DNA of 9,643 nt from Chloroflexia bacterium (GCA_025927935.1 JAICKM010000215.1:1-9643), one strand, 5' to 3'; positions 1 to 6,232 are shown, numbered from the stretch's first letter. The notes: generated from the letters alone by a model not told the origin. Program-made: numbers and translations.

Positions 1-395
1 CGCGCCCGGCTCACGGGCCGCCCGTCCACCACCTCGACGCCCAGCAGGCGCCCGGTGTACTGCTCCGCCGTCGAGCCGTCGCCCACGGTCAGCGCCACCT
101 GCCAACCGCGCAACCCGCGCAGCAGATCGAGCAGGCTGTGGTCGGGGTCGAGCACGATGCCGCTCTCGGCCAGGCGCGCGTCCCGGTCGGCGGGGGTTTC
201 ATAGTGGATGCCTAGCACCTGGCCGCCCTGCAAATCGACCGCCAGCAGGCTTTTCAGGGCGTCGTTCACCTCGTCGGCGCGGAAGACAAGCTGGATCTCC
301 GTGCCATCGAGGCTGCCAAGGCGCTCGACAAAGCCCACGCCGTGCTTATAGAGCGTGAGGCGGCGGATCGGTAGGTTCTGGCTCGCTTCGGGCAT
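1..395 (-). CDS. Conserved protein of unknown function, N-terminal 131 residues (cut by window edge)
   Basis: The gene reads leftwards from an ATG at 393-395 and is still open at base 1, so only its first 131 codons are present. The start is supported by GGAGGA placed about eight bases upstream. The protein opens MPEASQNLPIRRLTLYKHGV and has no signal peptide. The segment LTLYKHGVGFVER, followed by a beta-rich stretch with DEVNDALKSL (about residues 41-50) and GGQVLGIHYETP (57-68), matches my memory of uncharacterised proteins in Chloroflexi and other phyla whose N-terminus vaguely resembles the beta region of DUF4139/mucoidy-inhibitor proteins. I cannot name a function, and the diagnostic C-terminal part lies outside the window. 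It is transcribed divergently from the polyprenyl synthase gene and appears to have its own promoter. That it is coding is nearly certain; its family is uncertain. Confidence 0.85.
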   Translation of the reverse strand, partial: MPEASQNLPIRRLTLYKHGVGFVERLGSLDGTEIQLVFRADEVNDALKSLLAVDLQGGQVLGIHYETPADRDARLAESGIVLDPDHSLLDLLRGLRGWQVALTVGDGSTAEQYTGRLLGVEVVDGRPVSRA

Positions 396-433
396 GTAGT
401 GGTTCCTCCGCAGGGGTTTAGGGACGGGCAGAC

Positions 434-457
434 ATCGGGCGCGATGTGCGCGCCGAT
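434..457 (-). other. Hairpin at the 5' end of the leftward leader
   Basis: ATCGG-CGCG (434-443, with one extra G at 437-439) pairs with CGCGCCGAT (449-457) around a five-base loop. It begins almost exactly at the predicted transcription start of the leftward gene. It could be a 5'-end mRNA stabiliser or a repressor site; the sequence alone does not decide. Confidence 0.4.
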
Positions 458-459
458 TC

Positions 460-489
460 AGCATAGCACAGCCCGCCAACGGGTGTCAA
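460..489 (-). promoter_or_regulatory. Promoter of the leftward unknown-function gene
   Basis: On the minus strand there is a perfect -35 hexamer TTGACA (489-484), an 18-base spacer and TATGCT (465-460) preceded by TGC, an extended -10. The predicted transcription start is near 453, giving a leader of about 58 bases before the ATG at 395. This is the best -35 box in the window. Confidence 0.6.
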
Positions 490-506
490 ACCATCCGAGC
501 CGGCGG

Positions 507-626
507 GTTGCCCGGCCCGTGAACGGACGGGCAACGAGTACGAAGCCCGCCTGCGCGGGCTGGCTGAATCTCGTAGGCCGCGTAGGCAGCCTTGGCAAGG
601 GTAGCCCGCCCGTTCACGAGCCGGGC
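507..626. repeat. Long imperfect inverted repeat in the divergent intergenic region
   Basis: Two 23-base arms (510-532 and 604-626) are reverse complements with two mismatches and are separated by 71 bases. The left arm also forms its own hairpin: GTTGCCCG (507-514) pairs exactly with CGGGCAAC (528-535). The right arm has GCCCG/CGGGC at its ends. Between them lies a third hairpin, AGCCCGC (544-550) with GCGGGCT (555-561), loop CTGC. The structure resembles a REP/BIME or MITE-like palindromic element more than a terminator, since no T-tract follows. It sits between the two divergent promoters. Confidence 0.5.
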
Positions 627-645
627 GGCGCCACCGGGGAAGCGT

Positions 646-675
646 TTGGCAGCGCGTGGCCCGGCACGGTATAAT
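646..675 (+). promoter_or_regulatory. Promoter of the polyprenyl synthase operon (probably leaderless)
   Basis: TTGGCA (646-651), an 18-base spacer and a perfect TATAAT (670-675). The start codon ATG is at 682-684, seven bases after the -10, so the predicted transcription start coincides with the A of the start codon. No Shine-Dalgarno sequence precedes the ATG. Confidence 0.65.
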
Positions 676-681
676 AGCGCT

Positions 682-1797
682 ATGTACACTTTAACTGACG
701 CCGATCAGATCTGGTTTGACCGGGAACTCGCCTCCCGGCGGGAGCAGGTCTACGCCATTTTGCTGGATCCGCGTTACGCGGCCCACTTTGAGCCGGCCCA
801 TTCGCGGGAGGCCATTTACCATTACCTGGGCCAACGCGGCAAGGCGCTGCGCCCGCTGATGCTGCTGCTGAGCTGCGGCGCCGCCGGGAGCGACGAGGCC
901 CGCGCCCTGCCTGCCGCCGCCGCCATCGAACTGTTCCATACCTGGACGCTGGTCCACGACGACATTATCGACCGCGACGAGTTGCGCCGGGGCCGGCCCA
1001 CCGTGCATGCCGCGTTCGCCACGCGCGCCCGCGACGAGTGGGACTATCCCGCCGGGGAGGACGCGCACTACGGCGTGACCACGGCGATCCTGGCCGGCGA
1101 TCAGCAGCAGGGCTGGGCCTATGCCCTGCTGGCCGAGCTACCGGAGCGCGGCGTCTCGCCCAACATCGCCCTGCGACTGATCCGCGAGCTGGCCCTGGTG
1201 CTGGAACCCGGTTTGCTGGCCGGCGAGATGCTTGACGTACAATACTCGCGGCGCCCGGTCACGGAACTGAGCGAAGACCTGGTGCTCGACATGCTCAGCC
1301 GCAAGACGGCCCTACTCTACCGCTTCGCCGCGCGGACCGGGGCGCTGATCGGGCTGGACGCGACAGGCCAGGTGGATACGCCCGCGGGCGACGCACTGGT
1401 GGAGGCCCTGGAGACCTTCGCCGGGCTGTGCGGCACGGCCTTCCAGTTGCAGGACGATCTGTTGGGCATCACCGGCGACGAGCGCCTGCTGGGCAAGCCA
1501 ATTGGCTCCGACCTGCGCGAGGGCAAGAAGACGCTGATTATCTACCACGCGCTGAACCACGGTTCGCCCACCGCGCTGGCGCAGCTAAGCCGGGTGCTGG
1601 GCAACGCCGAGGCGACCCAGGCCCAGGTCGAGGATGCGGTACGTGTGCTGGAAGAGATTGGTAGCCTGGCCTACGTGCGTGAAATGTCGCAAAATTATGT
1701 CAAGCAGGCGTACGCGCAACTGGCTCGCTTGCCCGACACGCCGAACCGCAAGCTGCTCTATCTCTGGGCGCGCTACCTGGTGGCGCGCGAGTCGTGA
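682..1797 (+). CDS. Polyprenyl diphosphate synthase, short-chain (geranylgeranyl diphosphate synthase type)
   Basis: This 371-residue cytosolic protein is a trans-isoprenyl diphosphate synthase, condensing isopentenyl diphosphate with an allylic diphosphate to make precursors of carotenoids, quinone tails or lipids. Visible motifs are GKALRP (53-58, IPP binding), the first Asp-rich motif DDIID (93-97) followed by RRGRPTVH, K208-T209, the second Asp-rich region QDDLLGITGD (257-266) and GKPIGSDLREGKKTL (271-285). The fifth residue of the second motif is Gly instead of Asp, with an Asp four residues later, which I remember as normal in actinobacterial and Chloroflexi enzymes. Trp88, five residues before the first motif, is a bulky residue at the chain-length position and suggests a C15-C20 product; this is inference. 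ATG 682 is preferred over an in-frame ATG at 592 because translation from 592 would cross the inverted repeat and the promoter. The next gene overlaps its stop by four bases. Confidence 0.93.
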   Translation: MYTLTDADQIWFDRELASRREQVYAILLDPRYAAHFEPAHSREAIYHYLGQRGKALRPLMLLLSCGAAGSDEARALPAAAAIELFHTWTLVHDDIIDRDELRRGRPTVHAAFATRARDEWDYPAGEDAHYGVTTAILAGDQQQGWAYALLAELPERGVSPNIALRLIRELALVLEPGLLAGEMLDVQYSRRPVTELSEDLVLDMLSRKTALLYRFAARTGALIGLDATGQVDTPAGDALVEALETFAGLCGTAFQLQDDLLGITGDERLLGKPIGSDLREGKKTLIIYHALNHGSPTALAQLSRVLGNAEATQAQVEDAVRVLEEIGSLAYVREMSQNYVKQAYAQLARLPDTPNRKLLYLWARYLVARES

Positions 1798-2387
1798 GCA
1801 AGCCGATGTCGGATTCGCCCTTCAACAAGCTAACCGGCGCTGTGCGGCAGTTCGCCGCCGCTTTCCGCGCGGGGCCGGATGGAGCGGGCTGGGACGATCC
1901 TGCCGCCCTGGCCTTGCGCGAGTCGCTGTTCGCGCGCTATCCGTTTACCGAGGAGGCCAAGGTCTACCTGCGCCGCCACAGCCACATCGCCGTGCGCGAC
2001 CTGCACAGCACCAGCGGCGGCGGCTACTGGGACCCCGGCCGCCAACTCGTTTTCCTCAACACCGCGCAGGACGAAGCCGCGCTGCACGAGCACGCCCACG
2101 TCTGGTGGCACGAGCGCCGCCTGCTGCCCGGCCAGGCCGGCGGCATGATCGACGCCGTAGTGCGCTTCAGCGAGGACGGCGACCCGCGCTACGCCCAGGC
2201 GCACAAGCTGGCCTACGATTACGTCCACGGCATCCCCGCGCAGGGCTGGGCCGGGATGCTGGTCGAGCGCAACGACTGGGAGATGTTCGCCGGGCTTGCC
2301 AGCGGCACCATGGGCGACATGCGCCTCCTGCCGCCCTACGTCCGCGAGTTTTACGTCGGCCTCTTCCAGATGCCCGCGGGCAGGTAA
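1794..2387 (+). CDS. Small zinc-metalloprotease-like protein (HEHAH motif)
   Basis: This 197-residue protein starts with GTG at 1794, overlapping the TGA of the synthase gene (GTGA); an alternative ATG lies at 1806. The overlap implies translational coupling. No signal peptide or membrane segment is seen. HEHAH at 98-102, followed by VWWHERR, fits the HExxH zinc signature, and NDWEMFAGLASG (160-171) provides a Glu (E163) about 60 residues later that could be the third ligand, as in gluzincins. His98, His102 and Glu163 would bind zinc and Glu99 would be the general base. The C-terminus (about 178-191, LLPPYVREFYVGLF) looks helical and conserved. The substrate is unknown. I do not recognise a named family, and the link to prenyl metabolism rests only on gene overlap. 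Coding status is secure; proteolytic activity is inferred. Confidence 0.85.
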   Translation: MSKPMSDSPFNKLTGAVRQFAAAFRAGPDGAGWDDPAALALRESLFARYPFTEEAKVYLRRHSHIAVRDLHSTSGGGYWDPGRQLVFLNTAQDEAALHEHAHVWWHERRLLPGQAGGMIDAVVRFSEDGDPRYAQAHKLAYDYVHGIPAQGWAGMLVERNDWEMFAGLASGTMGDMRLLPPYVREFYVGLFQMPAGR

Positions 2388-2673
2388 ATCAAGCATAGCT
2401 CTATAGCACGGTACGCGATTCTCTTCCAACCCCCAGGCGACCGGGATTCGGGGGACACGGCTATCCCTTGTGCCATCTTGTCTCTTGCCCCCACTCTCCG
2501 CAATCCTCCACACACCTGGACTCCGAGCAAGACATTGGCGTGTGCATCCGCACCTGCGGTATAGCGATAGCGAAGACACAGAAACTGTACAGGATATGCA
2601 CAATCGAAACAGCCATCGTTTTGATAAATCTCTTTACGATTAAATTATATATAAACTGAAATCCTCTATATTA

Positions 2674-2702
2674 TTGACTTTATCGCCTAACGGTCGTATC
2701 AT
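2674..2702 (+). promoter_or_regulatory. Candidate promoter at the edge of the AT-rich island
   Basis: TTGACT (2674-2679), a 17-base spacer and TATCAT (2697-2702), with AT-rich sequence upstream that could act as an UP element. The predicted start near 2709 would leave a leader of about 315 bases before the secreted-protein gene at 3024. It might drive that gene or an unannotated RNA. Confidence 0.4.
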
Positions 2703-2950
2703 AAGCAGGACAGTGTTCCGCGCCGTCCAGGTTCCGCATCTCGCATAATCCATCACTAGTTAACCTTTTTGCGTCCCCATCCCGCGTGCACCAGAGCGGC
2801 GCGTTCGCGTGTGCCCTTATTTCTAGCTAAGGAAGGAGGCTTTCGGGGACTGCTCATCAACCAGGCACGGATCATCGGCAACCTATGGCCGGGTCTTGGA
2901 CCCACGCAGTATGCGCCCGGTTGGCGGGCCGTGGGGACAAAGCAGAGGAA

Positions 2951-2959
2951 TGGTATAGT
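2951..2959 (+). promoter_or_regulatory. Extended -10 promoter candidate for the secreted-protein gene
   Basis: TGG followed by TATAGT (2954-2959) is an extended -10 element. No good -35 hexamer is found at 16-19 bases. The predicted start near 2966 gives a leader of about 58 bases, a more usual length than that from the upstream candidate. Confidence 0.4.
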
Positions 2960-3023
2960 GCTCCTCGTCGCTTTACACCCACTGATGCACCAATGACAAT
3001 TACCACACTCCTGGAGGTATTTC

Positions 3024-3866
3024 ATGAAGGCGTTGAAACTCGCGTTGTTCGCAATTCTGTTGGCCCTGGCGCTGACCCCGGCGCTGACCCCGCTAGCCCT
3101 GGCCGCCCCCACCACCCAGGTCGTGACGGATTCCGACATCACCCGCCAGCCGGAGAACACCCCACCGACCAATAACTGGGTGCTCTACACGCGCAACGCC
3201 GGCACCGGCACGTTCGTGGCCGGGCCGGCCACGCCGCCCGCCGGGGCCGGCAGCCTCCAACTGGACACGCCTACCGGAGCCGACAAGGTCTTCCTGTTCA
3301 ACTATGACCACATCGGAACCCGACTGGCCGACATCGACGCCATGAGCTACTACACCTACCGCACTACGGGATCGTTGCAGCAGGTCACGGCGCTGAACAT
3401 GGAAGTCGATTACAACGGCCCCAATGTTGCGGGCGGCTTTACAACGCTGGTCTTTGAGCCTGTCTACAACACCGATCAGGGCGCGGTCGTATCCGGCCAG
3501 TGGCAATACTGGGACGCCTTCAACGGCGGCAACGCGACCTGGTGGTCCACGAAAAACATCCCCGGCGTCTGCGCCTTCACCTGCTACGTTTCCTGGGCCG
3601 ATATTGTGGCCGCGAATCCCGACGCTACCATTCTGGGCGGCTTCGGCGTCAACCAGGGCAGCGGGAATCCGGGCCTCGTCACGGCGGTCGATGCCCTCAC
3701 GTTTGGTGCGTCGGGCAACACTGTGACCTATGACTTCGAGCTTTATCACGTCGCCACGAGCCAGGAGCAATGCAAGAACGGCGGCTGGCAGACCGTGACG
3801 CGCGCCGATGGGTCGTCCTTCCGCAACCAGGGCGATTGCATGCAGTACGTGAACACGGGCCGGTAG
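3024..3866 (+). CDS. Secreted protein of unknown function with a C-terminal CKNGGWQ...NQGDC tail
   Basis: This 280-residue protein starts at ATG 3024, with GGAGGT five bases upstream. It has a clear Sec signal peptide: MKALKL, a hydrophobic core to about residue 26, then ALA-A with cleavage likely after A27 or A28. The mature part is rich in Gly, Thr, Asn and aromatic residues and looks like an all-beta extracellular domain. There are only four cysteines: C183 and C187 (CAFTC), likely one disulfide, and C250 and C272 in the tail. The tail CKNGGWQ (250-256) followed by SFRNQGDCMQYVNTG (265-279) is a module I remember at the C-termini of many unrelated secreted actinobacterial and Chloroflexi proteins; its role is not known to me. 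No catalytic motif is recognised. The gene stands alone, ended by the hairpin at 3890-3919. Confidence 0.88.
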   Translation: MKALKLALFAILLALALTPALTPLALAAPTTQVVTDSDITRQPENTPPTNNWVLYTRNAGTGTFVAGPATPPAGAGSLQLDTPTGADKVFLFNYDHIGTRLADIDAMSYYTYRTTGSLQQVTALNMEVDYNGPNVAGGFTTLVFEPVYNTDQGAVVSGQWQYWDAFNGGNATWWSTKNIPGVCAFTCYVSWADIVAANPDATILGGFGVNQGSGNPGLVTAVDALTFGASGNTVTYDFELYHVATSQEQCKNGGWQTVTRADGSSFRNQGDCMQYVNTGR

Positions 3867-3884
3867 CGCAGGCAGCGTACCGCA

Positions 3885-3928
3885 TACAAGGAGCCTGCCT
3901 CCGTGAGGAAGCAGGCTCCCGCTTTGTA
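3885..3928. terminator. Hairpin between convergent genes, likely bidirectional terminator
   Basis: GGAGCCTGC (3890-3898) pairs with GCAGGCTCC (3911-3919). Inside, after a C-A mismatch, TCC/GGA closes a GTGA tetraloop. Outside, TACAA (3885-3889) pairs with TTGTA (3924-3928) across a four-base bulge. It lies 23 bases after the secreted-protein stop and about 46 bases beyond the HicB-DinB stop, so it can serve both. T-tracts are weak on both sides. Confidence 0.65.
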
Positions 3929-3965
3929 GCGCGCAGGACTATGTGCCGCAATTAGCAAGCGTGCG

Positions 3966-4637
3966 TTAACCTAGCAGCCGCCCGATCTGCGCCGTATGCG
4001 TGCGTTCGTGCCAGAGGGTGCGGCGGAGGACTTTGCGCGCGGACCACGACTCGCCGCTCCATTCGCAGATCCGCCCATCGCCGATCAGGGTGGGCAGCCA
4101 GGCGCGGGTCTGCGCGCGGACGTAATCGAGGGCACGCAGCGAGTCCGCCGGGAGATCGGCCTGCTCCAGACCGAGATTACCGAAATACCAGCGTTCGGCG
4201 GTCGCCATATGCTGCAAGAGGCTGGTGATGGAAGCGCTCTGGGCGGCCGGGTGGCGCGCCGCCAACGCCGCCGGGGAGAGGCCCGTCACGAGGCCGGCGA
4301 GATCCTGGCGGGTGTAGGTCAGCAGGCGGAGGCCCGTGTCCACGTCGGCAGGGGTTAGGGGCCGCCGGTCGTCAGCGAACAGGGCGTTGACCCAGTAGTC
4401 GCCTTCGCCGATGTAGCCGTGGAAGACTTCCGCAACCTGGACGGATACCTCAGAAGCCGGCGCGACCGGCCCCGCGCCGTGCTGCGCGAGCCAGGCAAAA
4501 TAGGCGCGGATCGCGGCGGGGGCGGCGGCCACGGCAGCGGTCTCGCTGTCCGCCGAGGCAAAGCAGCCGGGCAGGTCCAGCACCCAGGCCAGCCAGCGGT
4601 ACGGCTCAATATCTTCGACGCCCAGGTGATAGGCCAT
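3966..4637 (-). CDS. HicB-like N-terminal domain fused to a DinB-family domain
   Basis: This 223-residue cytosolic protein combines two folds. Residues 1-52 (WVLDLPGCFASADSETAAVA then AIRAYFAWL) show the HicB-antitoxin-like pattern LPGC...S..E......AI..YL.WL. Residues from about 66 to 223 form a DinB/YfiT-like four-helix bundle with the expected metal-ligand histidines H143 (LLQHMATAE), H210 and H214 (HERTHTAQIGRLL). DinB-like proteins include bacillithiol- and mycothiol-dependent S-transferases and stress-induced proteins of unknown activity; no substrate can be read here. No HicA-like toxin is adjacent, so this is probably not a toxin-antitoxin pair. It starts 9 bases after the upstream glycosidase stop. 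The nearest purine-rich ribosome site, GGGGGAGGA (4652-4660), is about 14 bases from the ATG, so spacing is long. Confidence 0.88.
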   Translation of the reverse strand: MAYHLGVEDIEPYRWLAWVLDLPGCFASADSETAAVAAAPAAIRAYFAWLAQHGAGPVAPASEVSVQVAEVFHGYIGEGDYWVNALFADDRRPLTPADVDTGLRLLTYTRQDLAGLVTGLSPAALAARHPAAQSASITSLLQHMATAERWYFGNLGLEQADLPADSLRALDYVRAQTRAWLPTLIGDGRICEWSGESWSARKVLRRTLWHERTHTAQIGRLLG

Positions 4638-4646
4638 CGCGGGCTG

Positions 4647-6059
4647 CTAATCCTCCCCCATGTCCTGTAGCTCGACAAACAGCGAGGCCGTCCAGGTCAT
4701 TGGCCGGGCGCCGAGCGGGGCGCCGGTGTGCGGCTCGTAGTACTCCCAGAAGCCGGGGTCGCCGTCCTGCCGCTGGTAGCCGGGCGGGCGCTTGGGCACC
4801 GAGGGCCAACTAACGGCGACGATGGCGCTGTCCCAGAGCCAGGCGTGGGCATATTGCCGGCTGGAGGGCGTGGTGAAGTGGTCGTCGAAGCTGTTCAGTT
4901 CCATCACGCCCATAGCGGCCAGGCGCACGGCGGCGGGGTCGGCGCCCTCGGCAACCATCGCCAGGGTGCTGAGGCGCAAGGCTTCGGCCCCGGCCTCGCC
5001 CCGTTCGCGCAAGCCGCGCACCACCAGCCAGTTCGTCACCGGCCAGGATGGCCCCGACCAGTAGCGCTCGGAACTGAAGACCGGGCTGTCGAGCGAAGTC
5101 GAGGGGATGGGCACCGGCGAGGCGAATTCTTCGGGGTCGTGCAGGTGCTCCAACAACAGCCGGGCCTGGCGGGCATCGGCGATCTCGGCCAGCAGCGGCA
5201 TGAAGCCGGAAACCGTGGGAATGGGCAATTGCCGCTTGCCCCGGCTGTCGTAGCTGTAGAAAAAGCAATCGGCAATATCCCAGAATTTATCGCGCATGGC
5301 CTCGGCCATCGCGGCGGTTCGCTCGCGATTGCGGTTGGCCTGCTCGCGCAGGGCCGCGGCGTCGGCGCCGCCCTGCTCGGCCAGGGCCTCCTCCAGTTGG
5401 GCCAGGTCGCGCAACGACGCAGCCAGCAGGCTGTTGAAGAGCACGTCTTGCAGCAAGAACGGGCTTTCGGCGATGATGGCCCGCTGGTCGTAGTTGTGCT
5501 TCTTGAAGAGCGCCATCAGGCCGAAGTAGGCCGTGTAGTCCCGCGTGGTGGGGCGGTGGGCGGCGTTGACGTGGACGGTGTCGGCGCGGCCAAAGGTCTC
5601 GACGGGCAGCCCGGTCTGCTCGATATAGGCCCGCGTGCTGTCGATCAGCCAGTCGAAGGCGGGCGAGTTGTCCGTGCCGGTCTCCCAGGGGTGCAGGCAG
5701 AGCACCAGGTGCTCGTTCCAGGGGTCGCGCTCGCGGAAGAGCCAGTCATGGTAGCGCTCCAGCCCGGCGGCAATGGTGTGGAAGTCGGCGGCGTGGGCCG
5801 CCTGCGCCGCCGGGCCGATTTTGCGGAAGACCTCCCAGGCGCACAGGCCCATGATCGGCGGCTGGGTGATGCCCGAAGTGCGCAGCGCGGTCGGCCCGCT
5901 GATGGCCTCGGTGACGCCCCAGTCGTCGGCGTCGGGCCGGTAGCCGTGCTGCCCCTCCATAAACCGGATCTGCGGCAGCATGCCGTTGGCCCACTGGCAG
6001 GAAAAGATGGCCCGTAATTCGTTGATCGCCCGCAACGTCCCGTAGCTCGACTCGCTCAC
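4647..6059 (-). CDS. GH63/mannosylglycerate-hydrolase-like (alpha/alpha)6-barrel glycosidase
   Basis: A 470-residue protein starting at GTG 6057-6059, chosen because GGGAGG stands just upstream and the preceding 54 in-frame codons read like intergenic sequence. No signal peptide is seen, so it is probably cytosolic. Family motifs are QWANGMLP (22-29), HPWETGTDNSP (123-133), YWSGPSWPVTNWL (333-345), GFWEYYEPHTGAPLGA (436-451) and MTWTASL (454-460). By analogy with mannosylglycerate hydrolases, D130 would be the acid and E439 the base. Relatives act on mannosylglycerate, glucosylglycerate or other small alpha-glycosides; the substrate cannot be read. The oddity is that relatives, as I remember them, begin with a PSxxxYPxQWxWDSA segment before QWxxGMLP. 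Here that segment is absent from the N-terminus, and a close match (TTPSSRQYAHAWLWDSA, 396-412) lies near the C-terminus. It is likely co-transcribed with the HicB-DinB gene downstream. Confidence 0.87.
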   Translation of the reverse strand: MSESSYGTLRAINELRAIFSCQWANGMLPQIRFMEGQHGYRPDADDWGVTEAISGPTALRTSGITQPPIMGLCAWEVFRKIGPAAQAAHAADFHTIAAGLERYHDWLFRERDPWNEHLVLCLHPWETGTDNSPAFDWLIDSTRAYIEQTGLPVETFGRADTVHVNAAHRPTTRDYTAYFGLMALFKKHNYDQRAIIAESPFLLQDVLFNSLLAASLRDLAQLEEALAEQGGADAAALREQANRNRERTAAMAEAMRDKFWDIADCFFYSYDSRGKRQLPIPTVSGFMPLLAEIADARQARLLLEHLHDPEEFASPVPIPSTSLDSPVFSSERYWSGPSWPVTNWLVVRGLRERGEAGAEALRLSTLAMVAEGADPAAVRLAAMGVMELNSFDDHFTTPSSRQYAHAWLWDSAIVAVSWPSVPKRPPGYQRQDGDPGFWEYYEPHTGAPLGARPMTWTASLFVELQDMGED

Positions 6060-6093
6060 TCTGCCCCTCCCTCTGTGCGATACCCATATAGAA

Positions 6094-6134
6094 GGCAAAC
6101 GAGCGGCCGAAGCCATTTGCGACGGCCGCTTGCC
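6094..6134. promoter_or_regulatory. Inverted repeat in the divergent intergenic region, possible operator
   Basis: AGCGGCCG (6102-6109) pairs perfectly with CGGCCGCT (6123-6130) around 13 bases, and GGCA/TGCC (6094-6097 with 6131-6134) extends it across a bulge. It abuts the candidate -35 of the rightward peptidase gene and lies 43-71 bases upstream of the leftward glycosidase GTG, so a regulator bound here could affect both. No T-tract follows, which argues against a terminator. Confidence 0.4.
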
Positions 6135-6159
6135 GGTGCGTAGGCTGTTATGGTACAAC
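6130..6159 (+). promoter_or_regulatory. Candidate promoter of the M24 peptidase gene
   Basis: TTGCCG (6130-6135), an 18-base spacer and TACAAC (6154-6159) preceded by TGG, an extended -10. The predicted start near 6166 gives a leader of about 67 bases. It is a moderate match only. No convincing promoter was found on the other strand for the glycosidase operon. Confidence 0.35.
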
Positions 6160-6232
6160 AGGATGCGTGCCCTGAGTCTATGCCGTCGCTCAGTGCCCCG
6201 CACCATACTCAGCATTGACACAGGGAGACCAC

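Larger units (their letters stand above)
2388..3023. other. Non-coding stretch with an AT-rich island
   Basis: This 636-base gap has no convincing gene. Open frames here have no family signature and poor starts. From about 2600 to 2705 it is markedly AT-rich (runs such as TTAAATTATATATAAA) in an otherwise GC-rich window. A weak CCCCC/GGGGG pair (2430-2434 with 2450-2454) could form a hairpin after the upstream operon but has no T-tract. A short CCTTA/TAAGG hairpin sits at 2815-2832. An AAGGAGG at 2833-2839 resembles a ribosome site but no start codon follows at usable distance. Two promoter candidates are listed separately. Confidence 0.6.

Noticed and set aside
592..681. Upstream in-frame ATG extending the polyprenyl synthase by 30 residues
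   Set aside because: The extension would read through the inverted repeat and the promoter, and its sequence is not synthase-like.
1830..2603. A 257-residue open frame on the minus strand opposite the metalloprotease-like gene
   Set aside because: Antisense shadow without motifs; the plus-strand protein has HEHAH and a coupled start.
2833..2839. AAGGAGG ribosome-site-like sequence in the long intergenic region
   Set aside because: No ATG, GTG or TTG follows within usable distance in a frame of any length.
3071..3091. Short direct repeat GCTGACCCC within the signal peptide coding region
   Set aside because: It only duplicates a few residues of a low-complexity hydrophobic signal sequence and needs no further explanation.
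2756..3172. A 138-residue open frame on the minus strand across the start of the secreted-protein gene
   Set aside because: It runs antisense through a clear signal peptide and has no recognisable domain or ribosome site.
4728..6017. A 429-residue open frame on the plus strand opposite the glycosidase
   Set aside because: It is rich in Gly, Val, Gln and His with no family motif, as expected for the antisense frame of a GC-rich gene; the minus-strand frame has clear GH63-type motifs.
6215..6220. Perfect TTGACA just before the M24 peptidase gene
   Set aside because: No -10 box lies at proper distance, and it sits immediately before the ribosome site, so it is probably coincidental.
6060..6221. 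Longer 524-residue form of the glycosidase
   Set aside because: The added residues contain no family motif and the GTG at 6059 has a GGGAGG ribosome site; the extension does not supply the missing WDSA segment.
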